DNA from: Clostridiales bacterium UBA8960
Lineage (GTDB): Bacteria > Bacillota > Clostridia > Peptostreptococcales > Acidaminobacteraceae
Direction of reading: 5' to 3'
DNA: 7,546 nucleotides
Assembly: GCA_003482695.1 (NCBI GenBank)
Contig: DMYC01000355.1
Span: forward strand, 1-7,546
Positions 1-7,546 of the stretch are shown here, in pieces. The translations under genes and the position numbers were made by a program. Numbering within the stretch: position 1 is the stretch's first letter; each line of letters begins with the position of its first letter. Under the pieces are notes generated by a model. It was not told where the DNA came from and did no database searches. It saw only the letters and a list, made by a program, of their open reading frames with translations.

Positions 1-883
<883 letters not shown>

Positions 884-900
884 CTAACTTTAATTTAGAG

Positions 901-910
901 AAGGGAGAGG
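901..910 (+). promoter_or_regulatory. Ribosome-binding site for rpoC (decides a TTG start)
   Basis: The purine-rich stretch AAGGGAGAGG ends six bases before the TTG codon at 917. It is a slightly imperfect match to the anti-Shine-Dalgarno partner. Its position, together with the absence of any ATG in frame before residue 92, fixes TTG as the start codon of rpoC. Confidence 0.8.
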
Positions 911-916
911 TAGCCC

Positions 917-3900
917 TTGATCGAATTCAATAATTTTGATTCTATTAGAATTGGCTTGGCATCACCTGATAAAATAAGATCGTGGTCAAAAGGTGAAGTT
1001 AAAAAGCCAGAAACAATAAACTACAGAACATTGAAACCTGAAAAAGAAGGACTATTCTGTGAGAAAATCTTTGGACCAACAAAAGATTGGGAATGTCATT
1101 GTGGCAAGTACAAAAAGGTAAGATATAAAGGTGTCGTCTGTGACCGTTGTGGCGTCGAAGTCACCAAGTCGAAGGTAAGACGTGAGCGAATGGGGCATAT
1201 CGAGCTTGCTGCTCCGGTATCTCATATTTGGTATTTTAAAGGCATCCCATCAAAAATGGGTATCCTTTTGGATTTGTCGCCAAGATCGCTCGAAAAAGTC
1301 TTGTATTTTGCTTCTTATATTGTAATTGAGCCAGGTGAGACGAGTTTAGAGTATAAACAACTTCTCACGGAAAGTGAGTATTCACAGTATAAAGAGAAAT
1401 ACGGAAATACGTTCAGAGCTAAAATGGGCGCTGAAGCGGTTAAAGAAATTCTACAACAAGTCAATTTAGATGGTCTTGCGACTGAACTTAAATCTCAATT
1501 GAAAGATAGTTCAGGTCAGAGAAAGATTCGTATCGTAAGACGACTTGAAGTTGTTGAGGCGTTTAGACAATCTGGAAATGAACCGGACTGGATGATTTTA
1601 GATGTCGTTCCTGTTATTCCACCAGATTTACGCCCTATGGTACAGCTCGATGGTGGTAGATTCGCAACAGCGGATTTAAATGACTTATATAGACGAGTAA
1701 TCAATAGAAACAACCGACTTAAGAGGCTTCTTGAGTTGGGCGCGCCTGACATCATCGTAAGAAATGAAAAACGTATGTTACAGGAAGCTGTTGATGCTTT
1801 GATTGACAATGGCAGAAGAGGTAGACCGGTAACAGGTCCTGGTAATAGACCGCTTAAATCACTTTCTGATTTGTTGAAAGGGAAACAAGGTCGATTTAGA
1901 CAGAACTTACTTGGTAAACGTGTTGACTACTCGGGACGTTCGGTTATCGTTGTTGGTCCTGAACTCAAGTTTTATCAGTGTGGTCTTCCTAAGAAAATGG
2001 CTCTTGAACTTTTCAAACCATTTGTTATGAAGCGTTTGGTCAACGATGGTTATGTTCACAACATCAAGAGTGCAAAACGTATGGTTGAGCGCGTTAAACC
2101 TGAAGTGTGGAGTATTGTTGAAGAAGTTATAGCAGAGCATCCAGTTTTGCTGAATCGTGCTCCGACACTGCACAGACTTGGTATACAAGCCTTTGAGCCT
2201 GTACTCGTAGAAGGAAAGGCGATTCGTTTGCATCCATTGGTATGTACGGCATACAATGCCGATTTTGATGGTGACCAAATGGCCGTTCACGTACCTTTAT
2301 CAGTGGAGGCGCAAGCTGAAGCAAGATTTTTGATGCTTTCTGTAAACAATATTTTAGCACCTAAAGATGGAAGACCAATCACGACACCTACTCAGGATAT
2401 GGTGCTTGGTGCATACTATTTGACATATCAAAGTGAAGAACAACCTGAAATCAAGAAAGCATTTAAAGATTTCGAAGAGTTGAATCTTGCTTATTTCAAT
2501 GGTGCAGTTAGCTTGCATACAAGAGTCAGATTAAGAAAGTATTTTCCTGAACATGATCAAACGGTACTTGTGGAAAGCACAGTGGGTCGATTTATCTTTA
2601 ATGAAAAGATTCCTCAGAATCTTGGATTTGTGGATCGTGATCAAGATAAATTTTCTTTGGAGATCGATTTCTTAACAAAGAAAAAGGACCTTGAAGAAAT
2701 TATCGCGAAGTGTTTTACAGAATACGGAAACACCATTACTTCAGAAATTCTCGATCATATGAAGGATATCGGTTTTATGTATTCAACAAGAGGTGCCATT
2801 ACAGTATCTGTTTCAGATATGGTTATTCCAGATGAAAAGAAAGAACTCATTGCGACTGCACGAAACGTGGTTGATCAATATCAAAAGGCATTTAGACGCG
2901 GTCTTATTTCCGAAGAAGAAAGATATGAAAAGATCATTCAAACTTGGACGAAGACAACGGATGATGTTACAGATGCATTGATGAAGAATCTTTCAAATCT
3001 AAACAATATCAAAATCATGGCCGATTCAGGTGCCCGTGGTTCGAAAAACCAGATTAGACAGCTTGCCGGTATGCGTGGACTTATGGCCAATGCACTTGGT
3101 AAAACAGTTGAAATCCCGATTATTTCGAACTTCCGTGAAGGTTTATCTGTACTTGAGTACTTCATTTCAACGACGGGTGCTCGTAAAGGTCTTGCCGATA
3201 CAGCCCTAAGAACAGCAGATTCAGGTTACCTTACAAGACGTCTTGTCGATGTCAGTCAAGAAGTCATCGTCAGAGAAATCGACTGTAACACGGTTTCAGG
3301 AATCGAAGTTGTTGAATTTAAAGAAGGCAATGAACTCATTGAACCTTTAGCAGAGCGTATATTAGGTAGATATCCGATAGAAGACATCATCAATCCTGAA
3401 ACGGGTGAAGTTATTTGTTCGACGAATCAGATGATTTCTGAAAAAATTGCGGATAAAATCACGAGTGTTGGGTATAAGTCATTAAGAATTCGTTCAGTAT
3501 TAACCTGTGATACACAGTATGGTGTTTGTTCGAAATGTTATGGATTAAATCTTGCGACAGGGAAACCGGTACATGTCGGTGAAGCGGTCGGCATTATTGC
3601 AGCACAATCAATCGGTGAACCAGGAACGCAGCTTACGATGAGAACATTCCATACCGGCGGTGTTGCGGGTGGTGACATCACTCAAGGTCTCCCTCGTGTT
3701 GAGGAACTTTTTGAAGCGAGAAAACCTAAAGGTTTAGCAGTTATTGCTGAAATTGAAGGTGTCATATCTTTTAAAGAAACAAAGAAGAAAAAAGAAGTTG
3801 TTATTACCAATGAAGAAACGGGTGAACAACATACTTCGTTGATTGTATTTGGCGCAAGACTAAAAGTAAAAGACGGCGAACGTGTCACGAAAGGCCAGTC

Positions 3901-4441
3901 TATTACTGAAGGTTCCATCAATCCACATGACTTGTTAAGAGTTGTTGGTGTAAATGGCGTTCGTGAGTACATCATCAAAGAAGTACAAAAAGTTTATAGA
4001 CTTCAAGGTGTTGATATCAACGACAAGCATATTGAAATTATCGTTAAGCAGATGCTTTCAAAAATCAAGATTGACGAATCGGGAGATTCATTACTATTAC
4101 CTGGCAGTGTGATTAGCTTAAAAGAGTTCATCCGCATCAATGAAGCGATTGAATCTGAAAATGGCGAGTTAGCAGTAGGTACGAGATCGTTGCTTGGTAT
4201 AACAAAAGCGTCACTTGCGACTGAATCATTCTTATCTGCAGCTTCATTCCAGGAAACAACTAGAGTCTTAACTGAAGCGGCTATTAATGGTAAGGAAGAC
4301 CGACTTTTAGGTTTGAAGGAAAATGTCATTATCGGAAAACTTATACCAGCAGGTACAGGGATGAGATATTACAAGGACATGACAGTTAAAACAGCTGATG
4401 AATTCGACCTTCTAGACGTTGAAACCATTAATACTATTTAA
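917..4441 (+). CDS. rpoC: RNA polymerase beta' subunit, complete
   Basis: This is the beta' subunit of RNA polymerase, which carries the catalytic magnesium site. It has 1,174 residues, close to Bacillus RpoC. The TTG start is supported by the upstream ribosome-binding site and by the family-typical N-terminus ([15 protein letters not shown]). Zinc site 1 is Cys60, 62, 75 and 78. Switch 2 and nearby clamp residues follow around 320-342 ([20 protein letters not shown]). The catalytic loop NADFDGDQM has Asp449, 451 and 453. The block at 701-724 begins MADSGARGS, and the bridge helix lies near 745-780 ([16 protein letters not shown]). Zinc site 2 is Cys790, 864, 871 and 874, with spacing identical to E. 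coli. The trigger loop starts near 905 ([11 protein letters not shown], with Met908, Arg909 and His912) and runs directly into [16 protein letters not shown]. It therefore lacks the large insertion found there in Proteobacteria. No frameshift or missing catalytic residue is seen. No hairpin terminator follows the stop codon. Confidence 0.99.
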   Translation: MIEFNNFDSIRIGLASPDKIRSWSKGEVKKPETINYRTLKPEKEGLFCEKIFGPTKDWECHCGKYKKVRYKGVVCDRCGVEVTKSKVRRERMGHIELAAPVSHIWYFKGIPSKMGILLDLSPRSLEKVLYFASYIVIEPGETSLEYKQLLTESEYSQYKEKYGNTFRAKMGAEAVKEILQQVNLDGLATELKSQLKDSSGQRKIRIVRRLEVVEAFRQSGNEPDWMILDVVPVIPPDLRPMVQLDGGRFATADLNDLYRRVINRNNRLKRLLELGAPDIIVRNEKRMLQEAVDALIDNGRRGRPVTGPGNRPLKSLSDLLKGKQGRFRQNLLGKRVDYSGRSVIVVGPELKFYQCGLPKKMALELFKPFVMKRLVNDGYVHNIKSAKRMVERVKPEVWSIVEEVIAEHPVLLNRAPTLHRLGIQAFEPVLVEGKAIRLHPLVCTAYNADFDGDQMAVHVPLSVEAQAEARFLMLSVNNILAPKDGRPITTPTQDMVLGAYYLTYQSEEQPEIKKAFKDFEELNLAYFNGAVSLHTRVRLRKYFPEHDQTVLVESTVGRFIFNEKIPQNLGFVDRDQDKFSLEIDFLTKKKDLEEIIAKCFTEYGNTITSEILDHMKDIGFMYSTRGAITVSVSDMVIPDEKKELIATARNVVDQYQKAFRRGLISEEERYEKIIQTWTKTTDDVTDALMKNLSNLNNIKIMADSGARGSKNQIRQLAGMRGLMANALGKTVEIPIISNFREGLSVLEYFISTTGARKGLADTALRTADSGYLTRRLVDVSQEVIVREIDCNTVSGIEVVEFKEGNELIEPLAERILGRYPIEDIINPETGEVICSTNQMISEKIADKITSVGYKSLRIRSVLTCDTQYGVCSKCYGLNLATGKPVHVGEAVGIIAAQSIGEPGTQLTMRTFHTGGVAGGDITQGLPRVEELFEARKPKGLAVIAEIEGVISFKETKKKKEVVITNEETGEQHTSLIVFGARLKVKDGERVTKGQSITEGSINPHDLLRVVGVNGVREYIIKEVQKVYRLQGVDINDKHIEIIVKQMLSKIKIDESGDSLLLPGSVISLKEFIRINEAIESENGELAVGTRSLLGITKASLATESFLSAASFQETTRVLTEAAINGKEDRLLGLKENVIIGKLIPAGTGMRYYKDMTVKTADEFDLLDVETINTI

Positions 4442-4452
4442 CATAAAATTTA

Positions 4453-4481
4453 TTGACAGTAAAATTCTATGGTGTTAAAAT
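4453..4481 (+). promoter_or_regulatory. Vegetative (sigma-A type) promoter for the L7Ae-like gene and str genes
   Basis: A perfect -35 box TTGACA (4453-4458) is followed by a 17-base spacer and the -10 box TAAAAT (4476-4481, five of six consensus bases). A TG at 4473-4474, one base before the -10 box, gives an extended -10 element. The -35 begins only 11 bases after the rpoC stop codon. The predicted start of transcription is around 4487-4490, giving a leader of roughly 30 bases before the ATG at 4521. The boxes and spacing are seen directly; activity is inferred. The promoter would let the L7Ae-like, rpsL, rpsG and fusA genes be transcribed independently of, and in addition to, read-through from rpoBC. 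Confidence 0.8.
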
Positions 4482-4505
4482 GGTGAAGTGCATATTGGCG
4501 ACTTC

Positions 4506-4512
4506 AAGGAGG
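4506..4512 (+). promoter_or_regulatory. Ribosome-binding site deciding the ATG start of the L7Ae-like gene
   Basis: AAGGAGG lies eight bases before the ATG at 4521. It rules out the in-frame upstream GTG at 4488, which would place this site inside the coding region and nearly coincides with the predicted transcription start. Confidence 0.85.
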
Positions 4513-4520
4513 AACACAGT

Positions 4521-4769
4521 ATGCAACAAAACGAACTCGCAAAGCATTCGAAAATCAGCGTTGGCGTAAAGCAGTCAACAAAAGCGATCCAACTCGATAA
4601 AGCTAAGATTCTTTATGTCGCAAAAGATGCTGATAACAATGTGATAAACCCAATTATTGAGTTAGCTACTGAGAAGGCAGTTGATGTCGTATTCGTAGAG
4701 ACGATGAAGGAGCTGGGGCGAGCGTGTAATATTGACGTTGGTGCTGCGACAGCGGTTATTGAAAAATAG
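4521..4769 (+). CDS. L7Ae-family ribosomal-protein-like RNA-binding protein (YbxF/RplGB type)
   Basis: This 82-residue protein belongs to the L7Ae/L30e/S12e/Gadd45 family. Its closest recalled relative is Bacillus YbxF (RplGB), a kink-turn RNA binder encoded at the same position between rpoC and rpsL. Visible family features are GVKQSTKAI (residues 15-23), corresponding to the GTKQTVKAL-like RNA-contact strand and helix; ILYVAKDAD (30-38), a core strand and turn; and VETMKELGRACNIDVGAA (59-76), the C-terminal helix and loop that complete the RNA-binding face. The protein has no signal peptide or membrane segment and is expected to act in the cytosol. It has its own promoter and a strong ribosome-binding site, and rpsL begins 31 bases after its stop codon, so co-transcription is likely. 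Family membership is secure. The RNA target in this organism is unknown; members of the family bind kink-turns, but a ribosomal role is not established here. Confidence 0.93.
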   Translation: MQQNELAKHSKISVGVKQSTKAIQLDKAKILYVAKDADNNVINPIIELATEKAVDVVFVETMKELGRACNIDVGAATAVIEK

Positions 4770-4800
4770 ATAAATAAATGAAAGGAGGTGCTGAAAAGGA

Positions 4801-5217
4801 ATGCCTACTATTAATCAGTTAGTGAGAAAAGGAAGACTTGAAATTGAAGAAAAGTCAACTTCTCCTGCTTTACAAAGAAGTTTAAACACTTTAAAAAGAA
4901 AGCAAGTGAAAATGAGTTCACCACAAAAAAGAGGTGTATGTACAAGCGTTAAGACAGTTACACCTAAGAAGCCTAACTCAGCGTTAAGAAAAGTTGCCAG
5001 AGTTAGATTGACAAACGGATTTGAGGTGACTGCATATATCCCAGGTGTTGGCCACAACTTACAGGAACACAGCGTTGTTTTGATCAGAGGTGGTAGAGTT
5101 AAAGACTTACCAGGTTGTAGATACCACATCGTAAGAGGCGTGCTTGATTCATCTGGAGTTAACAACAGAATGCAAGCAAGATCTAAATACGGTGCTAAGA
5201 GACCAAAGAAAAAATAG
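4801..5217 (+). CDS. rpsL: 30S ribosomal protein S12
   Basis: S12 sits at the 30S decoding centre and helps monitor codon-anticodon pairing. The 138-residue length equals Bacillus S12. Relative to E. coli there are about 13 extra residues in the N-terminal region, as is usual in Firmicutes. Recognisable blocks are [12 protein letters not shown] (1-12), [12 protein letters not shown] (39-50), [11 protein letters not shown] (54-64), [20 protein letters not shown] (71-90) and [15 protein letters not shown] (95-109). Lys56 and Lys101 correspond to E. coli Lys42 and Lys87 (mature numbering), the main sites of streptomycin-resistance changes; both are the sensitive-type lysine. Asp102 is the position that RimO methylthiolates in other bacteria. 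Cys106 stands where E. coli and Bacillus have Val. The basic C-terminus (GAKRPKKK) is typical. A strong site, AAAGGAGGTG (4781-4790), lies ten bases before the ATG, a slightly long spacing. Confidence 0.98.
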   Translation: MPTINQLVRKGRLEIEEKSTSPALQRSLNTLKRKQVKMSSPQKRGVCTSVKTVTPKKPNSALRKVARVRLTNGFEVTAYIPGVGHNLQEHSVVLIRGGRVKDLPGCRYHIVRGVLDSSGVNNRMQARSKYGAKRPKKK

Positions 5218-5227
5218 TGATTCAGCC

Positions 5228-5257
5228 GGCCTCTTCCGAAAGGAAGGGGCTTTATAT
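5228..5257 (+). terminator. GAAA-capped stem-loop after rpsL, possible weak terminator or attenuator
   Basis: Bases 5228-5237 pair with 5242-5251 in a 10-bp stem (eight Watson-Crick pairs and two G-T wobbles), closed by a GAAA tetraloop on a C-G pair. The stem is GC-rich. What follows is only TTTATATA rather than a run of thymines, so full termination is doubtful. It could be a partial terminator reducing rpsG-fusA transcription, an RNA-processing or stability element, or part of a regulatory structure. It begins about ten bases after the rpsL stop codon. Confidence 0.5.
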
Positions 5258-5332
5258 AGCAAAATAATTCAATAGCAATTCGCACAGCGACAGTAAAATG
5301 TCGAGTACCGATGAATGACCAAAACACATTAT

Positions 5333-5340
5333 AAGGAGGG
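5333..5340 (+). promoter_or_regulatory. Ribosome-binding site deciding the GTG start of rpsG
   Basis: AAGGAGGG lies six bases before the GTG at 5347. Together with the invariant S7 N-terminus ([10 protein letters not shown]) directly after that codon, it fixes GTG as the start. Confidence 0.88.
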
Positions 5341-5346
5341 AAGAAC

Positions 5347-5817
5347 GTGCCTAGAAAAGGAAGCGTACCAAAAAGGGAAGTATTACCTGATCCTATGTAT
5401 GGAAGCAAGGTAGTTACTAAATTAATCAATGCCGTTATGTATGATGGAAAAAGAGGCGTTGCTCAAAGCATTGTTTATGGTGCATTTGACATGGTTAAAG
5501 AAAAGACAGGTAAGGATCCAGCAGAAGTGTTCGAAACAGCTATGAACAATATCATGCCTGTTCTTGAAGTTAAAGCGAGAAGAGTTGGTGGATCAAACTA
5601 CCAAGTTCCAATCGAAGTTAGAACGGAAAGAAGACAAACACTTGGCCTTAGATGGTTAATCACTTACTCGCGCAAAAGAGGCGAGAGAACAATGCAAGAA
5701 AAACTCGCAAAAGAAATTATGGATGCGGCAAACAGCACGGGAGCAGCAGTTAAGAAGAGAGAAGATACTCACAGAATGGCTGAAGCGAACAAGGCATTTG
5801 CACATTACAGATTCTAG
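5347..5817 (+). CDS. rpsG: 30S ribosomal protein S7
   Basis: S7 is a primary 16S rRNA binder that nucleates assembly of the 30S head and lies near the tRNA E site. The 156 residues match the length of Bacillus S7. Diagnostic stretches are [20 protein letters not shown] (2-21), the helix block [20 protein letters not shown] starting at about residue 67, [18 protein letters not shown] after it, and the C-terminal run [20 protein letters not shown] followed by [10 protein letters not shown]. The start codon is GTG. In E. coli S7 is the autogenous repressor of the str operon, acting on the rpsL-rpsG spacer. Here the spacer is 129 bases and structured, but whether S7 acts on it is unknown. fusA starts 66 bases downstream. 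No truncation or missing key block is seen. Confidence 0.98.
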   Translation: MPRKGSVPKREVLPDPMYGSKVVTKLINAVMYDGKRGVAQSIVYGAFDMVKEKTGKDPAEVFETAMNNIMPVLEVKARRVGGSNYQVPIEVRTERRQTLGLRWLITYSRKRGERTMQEKLAKEIMDAANSTGAAVKKREDTHRMAEANKAFAHYRF

Positions 5818-5829
5818 TTATAAAAATAC

Positions 5830-5859
5830 GTTTGGGTCTGATTGTTTTTAGACCTGAAC
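5830..5859 (+). promoter_or_regulatory. Stem-loop in the rpsG-fusA spacer, upstream of the fusA ribosome-binding site
   Basis: Bases 5830-5841 can pair with 5848-5859 over 12 positions (nine Watson-Crick, three G-T) around a six-base loop TTGTTT. No thymine tract follows, so this is not a standard terminator. The fusA ribosome-binding site (AAAGGAGG, 5869-5876) begins nine bases after the stem and stays unpaired in this fold. A role in mRNA stability, processing or translational control of fusA is possible but not shown. Confidence 0.4.
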
Positions 5860-5883
5860 TGCTTATTGAAAGGAGGATATAGG

Positions 5884-7546
5884 ATGAGTAGAGCTTATTC
5901 TTTAGAGAATACCCGAAACATCGGTATCATGGCGCACATTGACGCCGGAAAAACGACTACTACCGAAAGAATCCTCTATTATACAGGTATCACCTATAAA
6001 ATCGGTGAAGTACATGACGGCGGCGCAACAATGGACTGGATGGAGCAAGAGCAAGAAAGAGGTATCACAATTACTTCTGCTGCAACAACTTGCGTCTGGA
6101 AAGATAAGAGAATCAATATCATTGACACGCCTGGTCACGTTGACTTTACTGTTGAGGTAGAAAGATCGCTTCGTGTATTAGATGGTTCGGTTGCTGTTTT
6201 CTGTGCTAAAGGTGGGGTTGAACCTCAATCTGAAGCAGTTTGGAGACAAGCGGATAAATATGGCGTACCAAGAATGGCATTTGTAAATAAAATGGACATA
6301 ACGGGTGCGGACTTCTTCAGAGTTGTAAGAATGATGAAGGATAGACTTAAAGCAAATGCAGTACCGGTTCAATTGCCAATAGGCTCAGAAGACAAGTTTG
6401 AAGGCATCATCGATTTGATGGGCATGAAGGCTTACTTCTACAGAGATGATCTTGGTGAAAAAATCGATGAGTTAGAAATTCCAGAAGATATGAAAGAACT
6501 CGCTGAAGAGTACAGACATAGCATGATGGAATCAATTGCTGAGTCTGATGAAGTGCTTATGGAAAAGTATCTTGAAGGCGAAGAGTTGCAAATTGATGAA
6601 CTTAAAGCTGCACTTAGAGTAGCAACAATCAATAACGTGATTGTTCCGGTTCTTTGTGGATCATCATACAAAAACAAAGGCGTTCAAAAAATGCTTGATG
6701 CAGTTGTTGATTTTATGCCTGCACCGACAGATGTAGCTGACATTCAAGGTACAGATGAAGATGGCAATCCAATGACTAGAGCATCTAGTGACGACTTACC
6801 ATTTGCATCACTTGCATTTAAGATCATGACGGACCCTTATGTAGGCAGATTAACATTCTTTAGAGTTTACTCTGGTACACTTGATTCAGGTTCTTATGTT
6901 CACAATTCAACTAAGGATAAGAAAGAGAGAATCGGCCGTATTTTGCAAATGCACGCAAATAAGCGTGAGGAAATCAGCAAAGTATATGCAGGTGATATCG
7001 CTGCTGCAGTAGGTCTCAAGTTTACAACAACTGGAGACACACTTTGCGATCCAGACAATATCATTATTCTTGAGTCTATGGTATTCCCAGAGCCAGTTAT
7101 TCGAGTGGCGATTGAGCCAAAAACAAGAGCTGGTCAAGAAAAAATGGGTGTTGCACTTTCTAAACTTGCTGAAGAAGATCCAACTTTCAGAACGTATACA
7201 GATGAAGAAACTGGGCAAGTCATTATCGCTGGTATGGGTGAACTTCACCTTGAAATCATCGTTGACCGTCTCTTGAGAGAGTTCAAAGTTGAAGCGAATA
7301 TTGGCGCGCCACAAGTTGCATATAAAGAAACAATTACTAAAGCGACGGATATTGATTATAAATACTCTAAGCAATCGGGTGGTAAAGGTCAATACGGTCA
7401 TGTTAAGATTAAGTTTGCTCCAAATGAATCAGGAAAAGGTTATGCGTTTGAATCAACAGTTACTGGTGGTAGCGTTCCTAGAGAATACTTCAAAGCAATC
7501 GACGAAGGTATTCAAGGCGCTCTTAAAGCTGGTATCTTAGGTGGTT
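5884..7546 (+). CDS. fusA: Translation elongation factor G, N-terminal part (3' truncated by window edge)
   Basis: EF-G is the GTPase that drives tRNA-mRNA translocation on the ribosome and, with ribosome recycling factor, subunit splitting. The frame from ATG 5884 stays open to the window end, giving 554 residues. Bacterial EF-G is about 690-700, so roughly 140 are missing. Visible GTPase motifs are G1 AHIDAGKTT (17-25), switch I/G2 RGITI (59-63), G3 DTPGH with His85 (81-85), G4 NKMD (135-138) and G5 CGSSYKNKG (258-266). Domain II includes [25 protein letters not shown] (450-457) lies in domain III and [10 protein letters not shown] (498-507) in domain IV; the window ends inside domain IV, before domain V. 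The start follows AAAGGAGG by seven bases. [11 protein letters not shown], the extended G4 region, and the complete motif set point to canonical EF-G rather than a TetM-like protection protein. It is probably co-transcribed with rpsL and rpsG; tuf may follow outside the window. Confidence 0.98.
   Translation, partial: MSRAYSLENTRNIGIMAHIDAGKTTTTERILYYTGITYKIGEVHDGGATMDWMEQEQERGITITSAATTCVWKDKRINIIDTPGHVDFTVEVERSLRVLDGSVAVFCAKGGVEPQSEAVWRQADKYGVPRMAFVNKMDITGADFFRVVRMMKDRLKANAVPVQLPIGSEDKFEGIIDLMGMKAYFYRDDLGEKIDELEIPEDMKELAEEYRHSMMESIAESDEVLMEKYLEGEELQIDELKAALRVATINNVIVPVLCGSSYKNKGVQKMLDAVVDFMPAPTDVADIQGTDEDGNPMTRASSDDLPFASLAFKIMTDPYVGRLTFFRVYSGTLDSGSYVHNSTKDKKERIGRILQMHANKREEISKVYAGDIAAAVGLKFTTTGDTLCDPDNIIILESMVFPEPVIRVAIEPKTRAGQEKMGVALSKLAEEDPTFRTYTDEETGQVIIAGMGELHLEIIVDRLLREFKVEANIGAPQVAYKETITKATDIDYKYSKQSGGKGQYGHVKIKFAPNESGKGYAFESTVTGGSVPREYFKAIDEGIQGALKAGILGG

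Noticed and set aside
4488..4520. In-frame GTG at 4488 that would add 11 residues to the L7Ae-like protein
   Set aside because: The only good ribosome-binding site (4506-4512) lies inside that extension and points to the ATG at 4521, and the GTG nearly coincides with the predicted transcription start.
5116..5118. Cys106 in S12 in place of the Val found in E. coli and Bacillus
   Set aside because: From memory this position varies among Clostridia, and the neighbouring functional residues Lys101 and Asp102 are intact, so I do not treat it as significant.
5294..5299. TAAAAT as a possible -10 box for rpsG
   Set aside because: No acceptable -35 sequence lies 16-18 bases upstream (AATAGC at 17), and the bases sit within a small hairpin instead.
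4455..5299. Identical 11-base string GACAGTAAAAT at 4455-4465 and 5289-5299
   Set aside because: Several 11-base repeats are expected by chance in a window of this size, and the two copies lack shared flanking promoter structure.
4815..5429. Long open frame of 204 codons on the minus strand opposite rpsL and the start of rpsG
   Set aside because: It is the antisense image of S12 with a composition dictated by that gene, shows no recognisable family, and lies opposite a secure ribosomal protein gene.
5798..5824. TTGCAC and TATAAA as a possible fusA promoter at the end of rpsG
   Set aside because: The -35 matches at only three of six positions and the spacer is 15 bases, too weak to support by eye.
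6907..7401. Open frame of 164 codons on the minus strand opposite fusA
   Set aside because: The forward strand encodes unmistakable EF-G here; the antisense product has no recognisable motif.

Overview
This window is a housekeeping transcription and translation cluster from a low-to-moderate GC Gram-positive bacterium. It is most likely a member of the Clostridia or a related Firmicutes lineage. The gene order is the reason: 3' end of rpoB, rpoC, a small L7Ae-family protein gene, rpsL, rpsG, then the start of fusA. An L7Ae-like gene between rpoC and rpsL is a typical Firmicutes arrangement. Supporting traits are an RpoC of about 1,174 residues without the large trigger-loop insertion of Proteobacteria, a 138-residue S12 with the longer N-terminal region seen in Bacillus, a 156-residue S7, strong AGGAGG ribosome-binding sites and frequent AGA arginine codons. 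I cannot name the genus from sequence reading alone.

Layout: all genes are on the + strand. RpoB (1-883) is cut at its 5' side; it keeps the conserved C-terminal core and ends in a long acidic tail. A 33-base gap with a ribosome-binding site leads to rpoC, which starts at TTG (917-4441) and is complete. The 79-base gap after rpoC holds a near-consensus vegetative promoter (-35 TTGACA, 17-base spacer, extended -10 TAAAAT), so the downstream ribosomal genes can be transcribed separately from rpoBC. The L7Ae-like gene (4521-4769) and rpsL (4801-5217) follow closely. A 129-base spacer with a GAAA-capped hairpin separates rpsL from rpsG (5347-5817, GTG start). A 66-base spacer with a second hairpin separates rpsG from fusA, which starts at 5884 and runs off the right edge.

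The genes serve one growth programme: beta and beta' form the RNA polymerase catalytic core, S12 and S7 belong to the 30S decoding centre and head, EF-G drives translocation, and the L7Ae-like protein is a probable kink-turn RNA binder. tuf often follows fusA in this cluster but is outside the window.

I found no mobile element, tRNA, rRNA, CRISPR array or undescribed system. The points worth a second look are the non-coding ones (the promoter, the repeat at its start site and the intergenic hairpins) and the acidic RpoB tail. They are modest.
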